The position numbers and the translations under genes are program-made. The notes below the pieces were generated by a model, which made no database searches, was not told where the DNA came from, and saw only the letters and a program-made list of their open reading frames with translations. 64,000 bases of DNA from Cordylochernes scorpioides (taxonomy: Eukaryota > Arthropoda > Arachnida > Pseudoscorpiones > Chernetidae): contig CP092886.1 of the NCBI GenBank assembly GCA_030710605.1, positions 160,812,000-160,875,999 of the forward strand, in the 5' to 3' direction. Below are positions 55,005-63,449 of the stretch, piece by piece. The stretch's first letter is position 1. Each line of letters opens with the position of its first letter.

Positions 55005-55195
55005 TGCCACGTGGAAAATTAGGGAAGACAAAAACTTCAGGAGGGGACAGCAATTTATTTCAGGGAAGGACAAAACTAAGAATAATAAACAAAAGATAAG
55101 CCACGAGGGAAATTTACCGAGTAGCAAAATATAAACATAAAAATGACCACTCTGTTAATAAAAATAATAAAATTAATAAATACTTTGTTACAATA
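55005..55195. repeat. Dispersed repeat, copy 2
   Basis: Matches 37,200-37,390: TTGCCACGTGGAAAATTAGG, AGACAAAAACTTCAGGAGG, CAGCAATTTATTTCAGGG, CAAAAGATAAGCC, GAGTAGCAAAATATAAACAT. Same orientation, about 180 bp. Class unknown. Confidence 0.65.
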
Positions 55196-55489
55196 TAATG
55201 AAGAATCATAATTTACTTTAATTAATTTGATAACATATGAGAATGAAATAATACCTTGACTTAAGGCGAGTAGTAAAAGAAAACAAAAGACTTATTTCCA
55301 ATCTACAGAAAGATTTGAGCCGGCCAACGAGAAACAACAAAAAATGGTTTATAAAGGGAAATCCGCGACCATTTACAGAGTAATTGACTGGGATTTATAA
55401 TTTTAAAATAAAATAAAAGTTTTTATTTAACATATATATATATATATACTTTTTAAAATATTGGGAAATCCATAATAATATCTATAAAT

Positions 55490-55650
55490 AAAAAAAGGCA
55501 TATATTGGATATAAATTTATTATTCAACCAATATTTCTAGGGCTAAACGCCTCTCTTTGATTGAAAGAAAAACCTTGATAAAGAGAGGCGTTTTGCCCCT
55601 AGAAATATTGGTTGATAATAAATTTAGATCCAATATATACCTTTTATTCA
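55490..55650. mobile_element. F9 tails with UUGAUAA motif, head-to-head
   Basis: Outer words AAGGCATATATTGGAT and ATCCAATATATACCTTTT face each other. Plus motif: CC-TTGATAA (55,575-55,581), hairpin ending GCCCCTA, GAAA (55,602-55,605), ATAT, U, then GGTT, giving four stem I pairs with AACC before the core. The minus motif has a damaged core word. Confidence 0.65.
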
Positions 55651-55729
55651 TTTATAGATATATATAAACATATATTTATTTTATTTAAAAGATAAGAAAT
55701 GTGTGCTAAATGTTTGTTTTTCTTACATG

Positions 55730-55830
55730 TAGATGGCGCGCGCTATGAAGAATTAGTTTAAAAGAGATAATAAAAATAAACCTTTCCCTGGAGACCTGAT
55801 GTTTCCACTCTAATATTGATACAAGGAATT
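55730..55830. repeat. Retroelement tail fragments
   Basis: TAGATGGCGCGCGCTATGAA at 55,730 and AAACCTTTCCCTGGAGACCT at 55,782 are end words of families seen elsewhere, without a hammerhead. Confidence 0.45.
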
Positions 55831-56100
55831 ATTTTGTGGAAGAAATCGCAGCGACCGTGGCGCTACAAGGTGTGGCAGCAGCAAGGCCGCTAGGACCGAT
55901 TTCCCGAGAGAATCGACGTTATTATTTTGTTATTAGCTGAGATCAATATCACCGTAGGGAGGATCTTAATTGACACCCTTCTTTATCTTTTGACTGGAAT
56001 TCTACTCCAACCTTGGAATTCATAAGCTTTGTGTCAACGTATATATAAATATTATATTCTCTACCTGTTGTGTTCCCAATGATCATTTCCTAAATATAAT
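55830..56100. other. No feature recognised
   Basis: 55,845-55,920 is slightly GC-richer; no gene seen. Confidence 0.4.
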
Positions 56101-56103
56101 CTA

Positions 56104-56313
56104 CACTCATGGACAAAACTTAAGGAAGTGGAGAGTCTAAGCCGTAGGTCGTCTGTTTTTTTTTTTAAGGAAACAAAAGCAATTTTGTTCACACTTGGTT
56201 ATCTCGTATGTCTTCAATAAAGCTCATTGTATATCAAATATATTTCAGAGTTATTGTTGAATCCCGATATACATGCTAAAAGGTACAACTTCCTTAAGTT
56301 TTGTCCATGAGTG
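56104..56313. mobile_element. Tc1-type MITE (TcM), cleanest copy
   Basis: 210 bp with CACTCATGGACAAAACTTAA and its exact complement at the ends and TA on both sides. The perfect terminal repeats make it the reference copy for the family. Confidence 0.9.
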
Positions 56314-56319
56314 TATATA

Positions 56320-56935
56320 GCATGATGTTTAATGGCTATAACTTCTCTATAAAAGATTAATAGACAAAAAAGCATACATTTTGGAACTTAATAAAAGAAT
56401 TTGTCCTTTTAATTTTAGAAATGAAATAGTGAGTATACATGAATTTTCCGCATGTAATTTTCTATCGGTTTAACACTTTTGTGGCCTCAAAACCATCGCC
56501 AACTGATATTTTGTTCTTTGATTTCCGAATTTCTAGCGCAAAAAATCTTTGCTGTCAATCTTCGCGTTAGCGAAGAGAAAATAAGGAACTGCAATCGTTA
56601 TTTTTAACTTCTACTAACGTTTGAATTTGTGGTTTTCCATATATATATATTCAGTGCATATACTCGTATGTTATCATTATTATTATGATATAGTTCTGAA
56701 CTTATTCACCTAATGGCAAGCTATATGAAAACAGAAACGTTTAAATGTAAATCAATGTCAATATATATTCTAAACATTCAATTTCTCTCTCTTTCTTTAT
56801 TGTTTCTATAAATTAATATTACAAACTTTAAAAGCTTTGAATTTAAGTAAAAAGGTAAAAGCCATATTTAAAACTAATGTCAAACACACGTAAAATGAAC
56901 ACTATAAAGATGGTCATTTCTATTTGGCAAACTAT
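56320..56935. other. AT-rich DNA, no gene recognised
   Basis: Nothing identified. Confidence 0.4.
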
Positions 56936-56939
56936 TTTA

Positions 56940-57215
56940 AGAAAAGGGCATCTCCTTATCGTGAAACTGAAAGTTTCTGATGGCTTGCGCCATCTATCGG
57001 AATAAATATAAACTATTCGATTATTTTTTAATTATTCCAGAATTGGCCAAATACCCATTCTTGATAATTCAAGAAAAGCTAACCTAGTACGCGTTTCGGG
57101 CAGTTGGATCTTTTACTTAATTTATCCACCTTATCCCAGTACAATTTCACACATGTACCATTTTTTCACAAACCTATTTTAGTTTCACGATCAGGAGATG
57201 TATTTTTTCTTGAAA
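56940..57215. mobile_element. F1 tails, partial pair
   Basis: GAAAAGGGCATCTCCTTATC at the left and CACGATCAGGAGATGTATTT at the right. The minus-strand words CCCGAAACGCGTAC (about 57,101-57,088) keep the GAAA and the ACGCGT stem III of F1, while the core word is lost. CGCCATCT at 56,988. Confidence 0.55.
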
Positions 57216-57419
57216 CTATCTTTACCAATTGAAAGAGAGAGAGAAATACCTCACTTTTTATTCGGATTATTAGAACTTTGATGTCATTTTGAGGGCTTTT
57301 TTAAATTTTAAAATATTTAATTAAAATATTTCAAACCTTTTTAGGAATATTTAATATTATCGTTAAACTTTCGTTTAATGTGATTATTCGAATTATATAT
57401 TCTATTTAACGGAAAGTTT

Positions 57420-57850
57420 GGACAGAGAGAGATATGAAGAAGAGCGGCAAGCCAAGTCTTGAAGTTAATAGAAACGATCCTTCGTACTAGCTCCATTTCA
57501 GAGGTGGAATTAAATAAGGGCGCCGTTCTTGGTAATTTTCACTCCCATATCTCATTGTCCCTGCGCCCATTTATTTAATTTATTTGCCACTTTCTCCATT
57601 TGGTGCGTTGTTCTTCCACTACGGCTGTTGGATCTCTAGCCGGGTCTATAAGTCTGCCCTAACCTTTCTGTTGCTTGGCGACACGCGGTTTCTAAGGATC
57701 CTTTAACTTCTGGTGGACTTGCCATTGTCGTCTGGTTCCTATTGTCCCCCAGCTGTGTGGACTTCCAGTCTCTAGCGACTTAAATGATGGTTTCCGTCAC
57801 TTTTTAATATTGTCTGGTCCAGATCTTCTATCAACTAGGTATTCTATGTA
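57420..57850. other. GC-rich unassigned block
   Basis: About 400 bp of higher GC. Its minus strand shares GAA...ACGCACCAAATGGA with sequence just downstream of the exon candidate at 61.77 kb, so the two loci may be related. No frame could be followed with confidence. Confidence 0.3.
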
Positions 57851-58244
57851 CTTTATAATATTTATGAATGTCAAATTATCTTGGACAAATAGATTCTTCC
57901 GATGAACTTATCTGCACTCAGTGAATCCTTTGTTTATCTGATAAGAGATAATCTTCCAATCAAATTTGATTGAGTGCTAACGACTGTGTTTATATATATA
58001 ATGGGAAGAGAAAGGATATGTTCCAAAAGTTTTACTATTGAATACATTCTTGTTGGTTGCCAGGATCTGAGAAAATACGGAGAGAAACACCTTTTTTTTC
58101 GAAAATTATTAAAAAAATAAAGCATCCTCCTGTTCCTTAAAAATACTTCATTTTTAATTTTGGAATATTCAAAGCAACTTCTGTTTTCTTGGAGTCGTCA
58201 AACAGATTAAATTCTTTAATTAAAAAAGCATATATTTGATCAAA

Positions 58245-58330
58245 ATATCATTTATTTTACCAATATTTCAGTTGGCTGAACGCCAACCTTTATCAAGGTG
58301 TTATAACATATTAATGTGTGCCAACAACAA
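58245..58330 (-). mobile_element. F10 tail with UUGAUAA motif
   Basis: Minus strand: CC-TTGATAA (58,296-58,290), one A, 7-bp stem II (GGTTGGC with GCCAACT, loop GTTCA), GAAA (58,269-58,266), ATAT, U, then GGTA giving three stem I pairs. Very well preserved apart from the U3/A8 core. Confidence 0.65.
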
Positions 58331-58334
58331 ACTC

Positions 58335-58645
58335 AGCGCCACATAACGTCAACAGAATTAAGTTTGAAAATATTTTGCTTCTATTCAATGGGGAGAAAAA
58401 AAATTGAAATATATATTAACATTATGGACGAAATAAATTTTGTAAAATATGGATGTGAATATTTTGAAAATGATCAATAACGCCTATTAATCAAATTCTA
58501 TCCTATGGATATAGAAGCAAAGGAGCATTAAATTTCTACCATGAACCAAACCTAGCTACCAATATTGTCTCAGTTATCAGGATCCATTACACATTCTAAT
58601 TGTATATTAATCTTATACCATACACAACTATGAAGCATATATAAC
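58335..58645. other. AT-rich DNA, no gene recognised
   Basis: Nothing identified. Confidence 0.4.
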
Positions 58646-58649
58646 CTTA

Positions 58650-58860
58650 AGAAAAAGGCATATCCTGATAGTGCAACTAAAAGTTGCTGATGGCTTGTAC
58701 CATCTGTCGGAATAATTATCAACCAATCATTTAATTTATTTGGAATCGTTTAGTCCAGAATTGGCCAAATTCCCTTTCTTTATTAATAAAGAAAGGTAAC
58801 CACGTACGCACGTCGGCATGTTGGCCCTCATCAGCTAGGTGTAGGTTGTACCTGAACAAC
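58650..58860 (-). mobile_element. F1 tail with worn hammerhead
   Basis: AAAAAGGCATATCCTGATAG tail, then on the minus strand CTGATGA (58,834-58,828), GGGC-CAACA-TGCC, and a shortened GAAA (GACG), followed by ACGTGG stem I strand. Adjacent to an F2 element. Confidence 0.6.
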
Positions 58861-58869
58861 AATATATGC

Positions 58870-59205
58870 CTCCCGCGTGCACCATTCGCTTTATGCTAAC
58901 TCTACACGACAAAAACATCAACGACCAAACAGGCGGTCATTTAGGTTTCCTGAAAACTCAATTCAGACAAAATTCTAACCTTTATGCCATGGTATCAGGC
59001 TTTGGCCCTCATCAGTACAGGGACGGCATCGATTTCATAGCATCCTTCGAGAGGGGTTATGAAATCGGTTGAATTTACCAAGCAGGTTTTTAAGCTGGTG
59101 AAGTGACAAAAGCTTATTTCAGGCAGCCATACACAATATAAATTTACGGCATAATGACATTCATATAGAGGCACCTCTCTTTAATTGGGCATCAGAACCA
59201 TGCAC
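58870..59205 (-). mobile_element. F2 element with hammerhead motif
   Basis: Minus-strand motif 59,015-58,985: CCTGTA before the core, CTGATGA, GGGC-CAAA-GCCT, GATA (for GAAA), CCATGG, CA. The rest shares GTTATGAAATCGGTTGAAT, AAGCTGGTGAAGTGACA and GGCACCTCTCTTTAA with 20.8 kb and 60 kb. Confidence 0.65.
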
Positions 59206-59211
59206 TGTCTT

Positions 59212-59520
59212 CTTCTTCTTTCTTATCTCAAAGCCATGATAATCATAGTGGGTAGTTAGCGACTGCTTTTACTGTAAGCGCACCACATGTCTACACATGT
59301 GAAAAGCAGTTCGACTTTGCACTTACAAATGTGCCAGAGCCCCGTTTGGTTACTTGAACTCGCTGGTAGGGTTGGACTTTAGCAAGAATCGGGGGCCATT
59401 GGAGCATTTTTTTAACAGAAAAAAAAGTGTTTAATGCGGGAATCGAACCCGGGTCGTAGTGGTCGAAAACCAAACGGTTTAACCAGCCTTCCACCGACCC
59501 CCCCCCCCCCCCCCCCCCCC
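59212..59520 (-). mobile_element. tRNA-headed SINE copy
   Basis: Minus orientation: G run (C run 59,498-59,520 on plus), GGTCGGTGGAAGGCTGG, GACCACTACGACCCGGGTTC, GATTCCCGCATT, body AGCGAGTTCAAGTAACCAAA, end CTACCCACTATGATTATCAT. The B box GGTTCGATTCC is exact here. The 80-codon glycine-rich frame comes from the G run. Confidence 0.8.
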
Positions 59521-59599
59521 CAGAACGATGCACTGTGCATTACCCTAGTAAAATACTTTACAAGTGATGATAAAAATTGATCCACAACGTATATATATA

Positions 59600-59905
59600 T
59601 TAAAAACAAAGAAGGCATATCCTGGCCAGGAGCACATGTGCTTTTTAGATGGCAGAGCGCCATCTAGTGGAACAGAAATCAACTAAACATTGATTTTGCT
59701 TGTAAATGATATTTGGCCAACCCATTTTCTTGATAAATCAAGAAAAACCATACACTAACGCGTTTCGGGCTGTTGGCCCTCGTCAGCGTGGTGCAGGCTG
59801 TTTCTCTACGACCAAAATTCTTTTGGTCCCAGAAGCTTCTTAAGAAACCAAGAAATAGGTATTTAAGGTCAAACTTGCGTAAATACGCTAAACACCTAAA
59901 CGCGT
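59600..59905 (-). mobile_element. F1 element with near-complete hammerhead
   Basis: Tail AAAGAAGGCATATCCTGGCC and CGCCATCTAGTGGAACAG, then on the minus strand 59,791-59,750: CCACG, CTGACGA, GGGC-CAACA-GCCC, GAAA, CGCG, UUA. All CUGANGA/GAAA core bases and a 4-bp stem II are intact. The 3' stem I strand is worn (GTGTATGG against CGTGG in the 20.6-kb copy). Confidence 0.75.
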
Positions 59906-59939
59906 ATATATATACGCATCAAAAATCGAACCTCTCTCT

Positions 59940-60190
59940 TTAAATGTGCATTCAAACAATGTATTTTGGTTCATCACCTAAGTACGGAACGCTATGAATG
60001 TGATGAAGAATGTGATATAACACCAGTTTTGGAAAATTCGGTAAAAGTCAAAATATATACTATAGCGTTTCGGGCTATGACTCTCATCAGTACGGACGTC
60101 TTCGATGTCATAACTCTTCTCGTGGGATAATATTGCGCATATATAATGCAATCGAATGCGCATTCATTAAAATTATTCTCCTCAAAAACA
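59940..60190 (-). mobile_element. F2 element with hammerhead motif
   Basis: Minus strand: CTGATGA (60,090-60,084), weakened stem II around CATA, GCCC, GAAAC (60,071-60,067), then GCTATAGTA. The flank GTTATGACATCGAAGACGTC matches the F2 plan. Confidence 0.6.
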
Positions 60191-60194
60191 GGGA

Positions 60195-61050
60195 TTCAAC
60201 TTTTCTATTTTCGCGCTTCAAAAAATCGGATTATAGGCAACATTAACGCTTATGAAGAGTGCGCCGTCTTAAAAAAATCAAATATAAGTAATTTGAAAAT
60301 TATTATTGATCTATAATAGGGTAAGAGCTTTATTATATGAAAAGTTTGTATATTTCATTATCTACTACTAGATCCTCAAGCAATAGGGACTAGAAAGTAA
60401 AACTCGTAATTCAGTATCTAGTACTAAGTCTGAAGCTATAAGTCTAGAAAACAGCAAGATATATATATAAAAGATATATATATAAGTATTGTAATATAGA
60501 AAATTTAAACTTTTATATTTTTTATTTACTCTATATAGAACTTTTTTTGAATGGTTTCCCTAAAAAATCTTCATAGCAAAATAAAAATAGGCTAATTTGT
60601 TTATTTTTTGGAAATTTTTTGTTTGAAACTATAAATTTCGGGAATATTTAGTAAAAATAAAAGTTTTTTGGGAGCTTCTCTGGAAAGTTTGGAACAATAT
60701 GAAAAAAAATGGTGATTGCATTGTTTAGGCTTAACGAAAAAAAATGAAAAATTGGTTATAAATTAATTTATATAAATATTATATTACCCTAAAAATACTG
60801 ATAACGCATTAAATAAATTTTTGTTTTAAAAATTTTAATTTCCATTTTAGTTTATATTTTTGATATAGTTATTTTCACATATATAAGAAGCAGAAAATAA
60901 ATAATATTTTTAATTATAAAATATATAATATAAATTAAAATGCATAAATATTTAATGAGAAGCAATTTTATAAATGCAATACAATTTATTTACTATGAGA
61001 GTTATAGTAGAAGACGTCAAAATTTCAGCAAGAACGCATTGAAACTAGCA
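60195..61050. other. AT-rich DNA, downstream of a host first exon
   Basis: Extremely AT-rich. If the minus-strand exon at 61,168-61,072 is real, this is part of its first intron. No further exon was recognised. Confidence 0.4.
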
Positions 61051-61071
61051 GGAAAAGTTGTCAAGGCTCAC

Positions 61072-61168
61072 CCTGGAAAGCGGCCTCGAAGAGGATCCCG
61101 CCGGAGTCGTGGCCGATGGCCAGAGCCAGGCCGAGAGCCAGAGCCAGGAGCACCACTCGCCTCGACAT
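61072..61168 (-). CDS. First coding exon with signal peptide, unknown gene
   Basis: ATG at 61,168 on the minus strand opens MSRRVVLLALALGLALAIGH, a textbook secretory signal peptide: two arginines, a Leu/Ala/Val core of about 14 residues and small residues before a likely cleavage. It continues DSGGILFEAAFQ and ends after the first base of the next codon at a splice donor AGG|GTGAGC (intron from 61,071), so the intron is phase 1. Third positions are almost all G or C, against an AT-rich background. The sequence upstream (to about 61,240) is CpG-rich. Only 32 residues are visible, so the protein is secreted or membrane-bound but not identifiable. No second exon was found to the left. Confidence 0.75.
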
Positions 61169-61245
61169 CTTCAGCGCGATTGATCGCACTGCCAGGTGGC
61201 GCCGAGTGCGCGCGCGCCCTCTCTGTGGGCTTCAAATGGGTTCAG
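61169..61245 (-). promoter_or_regulatory. CpG-rich 5' untranslated/promoter region
   Basis: GC-rich sequence just upstream of the ATG, with GGGCGCGCGCGCACTCGGCG and the word GCGCCACCTGGCAG. CpG density is far above the window's norm, as expected for a transcription start region. No TATA box is placed with confidence. Confidence 0.4.
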
Positions 61246-61249
61246 TGAA

Positions 61250-61768
61250 ATGGTTCACATGTGTACAGAATATTGTTCACATTGATATACAACATATCCA
61301 AGATTATTACACCTTGCCATTATAACAAGAGAGAAACGCCATATTGTTCAAATGGTCATCTTTCTATACGCTATGTGGAGAGAATACAGAAGAAAGACAG
61401 AGTAGAAAGGCATTAAAATTGAATAATTTTCATATCAGAATTATATATATTTAGCGATTTATAATGGAAAATATTACTTAGTTTTGATTTTTTTTTTTAA
61501 TTTAACAAAAATCCGTCGACTTATAACGGGCGTTTTAAAGAAATCTGGACATATCTGAAGTAACATTTCCATTTGAACACTAAATAAATAATAACAAATA
61601 AATGTTTTTTTTAAGAAAGAAAATTGCTGAATAACATTAGAGAATATTCCACTTGGTGCTCATCTTCTGTATAAAGGCATCATCCACTCAATGCTAACAA
61701 TACTGTATCCATTTGGTGCGTTTCCTCTTCATTCAGCACACCTGCGGCTTTAGAAATAACCGAAAGCT
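61250..61768. other. Intergenic AT-rich DNA
   Basis: Lies between the signal-peptide exon and the exon candidate to its right. It contains AAACGCACCAAATGGA on the minus strand (about 61,725-61,705), shared with 57.6 kb. Nothing else identified. Confidence 0.35.
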
Positions 61769-61915
61769 TCAAACTCTCCCGACGTTGGATGCGTTGTCAT
61801 CCTTCTCCACAAAAGCGATGTCTTCAGCCCAAAGATGGTTAGTGACGATCTTGGGCTTGATGAGCGCTGGCTTGGCCTGCCCCGTATACGTAACTGTCAC
61901 TCCTGTAGTTATGAT
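61769..61915 (-). CDS. Terminal-exon candidate, unknown protein
   Basis: A polypyrimidine/acceptor context (GCGCCTGTTTCCAG) is followed at 61,915 by 48 codons and a TGA (61,771-61,769). The peptide includes VTYTGQAKPALIKPKIVTN and HLWAEDIAFVEKDDNASNVG, with mixed charged and hydrophobic residues and GC-rich third positions, clearly unlike local chance frames. It would be in phase 0. It lies upstream of the signal-peptide exon on the same strand, so it belongs to a different transcript, or is a retrocopied fragment. I do not recognise the family. The plus-strand frames here are shadows. Confidence 0.45.
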   Translation of the reverse strand: MITTGVTVTYTGQAKPALIKPKIVTNHLWAEDIAFVEKDDNASNVGRV

Positions 61916-62049
61916 CTGGAAACAGGCGCAACAATATCGTCCACATTTCTTTTTTTTTTTAAATCTTGTTTTTGTCTGGTGCTTGAATCGCTTGCTTTCT
62001 CCTATATCTCAATCTAGCCTCTTTCACAATGTCTCATGATTACATGTCG

Positions 62050-62460
62050 AATTATCGGGTTCTTTCATCCAGGATTTCTGATGGACTTTGTTCTTGTGCA
62101 TTGTTTCTAGACTACTAATGCCTGTTTCCGCTAGAAATTTTACCTTGAGTTCCCCTTCCCATTCCTTTAAACTTTTTCTCCTCGAAATCACATGAGTAGT
62201 TATCCAGGATGCTGATTATCGTATTTCGAAACTCTCTTCTAGAAAAAAGAATACTGTGTATGTGATTTTCCAAAAGACAAATTTGTTTCGTATAGCTAGT
62301 ACATACGCCTTCTCTGTAACTCTTGATTCGAAAGAATTTTCTTCCCAATACTTTGGACAATTAGTTGGCTTTCAATCATATTCCATTCAGATTTTCCCGT
62401 GCTTTCACCTAACTTAGATCTAGATTTTCGCAAGTTTTGAATTTCCAAAAAGCAGTTTTT
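62050..62460. other. AT-rich DNA, no gene recognised
   Basis: Two overlapping minus frames (62,115-62,360 and 62,296-62,481) have no recognisable domain. Confidence 0.35.
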
Positions 62461-62468
62461 AAAATATA

Positions 62469-62677
62469 CACTCATAGACAAAACTTAAAGAAATGGAAAG
62501 TCTCTGATGTCGCCCGTGGCCAATTTTTTTTAAGGAGTCATAGGCAATTTTGTTCACACTTGGTTATCTCGTGTGTCTTCAATAAATGTTGCTGTGTATA
62601 AATATCTCTCAGCGTTATTGTCTGAATCCCGATATAAATTCTAAAAGGTACAGCTTCCTTAAGTTTGTTAATGAATG
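62469..62677. mobile_element. Tc1-type MITE (TcM)
   Basis: CACTCATAGACAAAACTTAA at the left after TA; the right end CTTCCTTAAGTTTGTTAATG is worn. The interior (CACTTGGTTATCTCGTGTGT, GAATCCCGATATAAATTC) is intact. Confidence 0.8.
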
Positions 62678-62689
62678 CATGTCGATCTT

Positions 62690-63110
62690 TTCAAACATCC
62701 GTTGTGAATAGAGTAAGTTTTGCTTGTCTGTCCTCTTACATATATGTCTTTAGGAATATTCTTGTATATGTGTGCGAGACCATATATATGTTAGTATTAT
62801 CTTAATATATATATCCGTTGATATATATATCTAAACAATGTTATGTACGTCTATTATTACACATGTTTATATGCGCTCTTCATTTTATTTGCAATTTCAC
62901 ATGGATCTTCATACTTTGACGAATACGTTCAGTTTTCAAGCTTCTTATTGTATTTATTTCGCCATTACATCTATGGCTATACACTGCCCCGAATTAGTGT
63001 CGGCTAACGGGAATATGCCTAAACCTATTGAATAAGTGGCCGGTACCATGTAAATGCTCAAACACTATATTGCATGGGAGTCGACTGTCATATATATATA
63101 CGAGTATATA
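62690..63110. other. AT-rich DNA with stray 41-bp satellite units
   Basis: 62,960-63,060 contains two badly diverged units (GCTATACACTGCCCCGAATT, GTGTCGGCTAACGG, GGCCGGTACCATGTAAATG) of the array at 63,450. Confidence 0.5.
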
Positions 63111-63114
63111 GAGG

Positions 63115-63350
63115 ATAAATAGTTTGGAGTGTTCACCATTGATAAACAATAGTCTTTTAGCTCTAAAGATAGAAGAAATTTTTTTATTCAGAAAATCCCT
63201 ATCTACAAATAGTGTTGTAACAAAAGAAAATATTTGTGGATAGAATTTAAATACAAACTTTGTCTATCCATTTAGAGCGATAGAAATGATTAAGAGATTA
63301 TTGTTTATCAATGGTGACGCTCCGAGCTATTTCTCCTATTTAGTCTATAT
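63115..63350. repeat. P1-derived inverted pair
   Basis: GTTCACCATTGATAAACAATAGTC at the left (first 20 bases compared) and its complement near 63,300-63,325 face each other, as in other P1 copies, and GATAGAAGAAATT/GCGATAGAAATG follow on each side. The core is heavily changed. Confidence 0.45.
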
Positions 63351-63449
63351 CACATGCATGTCTGCTATCATGTAAAAGTCTAGATACCTCCTCACGTACT
63401 TCTTTTTTACGGATATTTTTCTATAGACTTTTTAGATAAATACCTACAC

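Noticed and set aside
59291-59533. Glycine-rich 80-codon minus frame
   Set aside because: Generated by the G run at the SINE head; the rest is SINE body.
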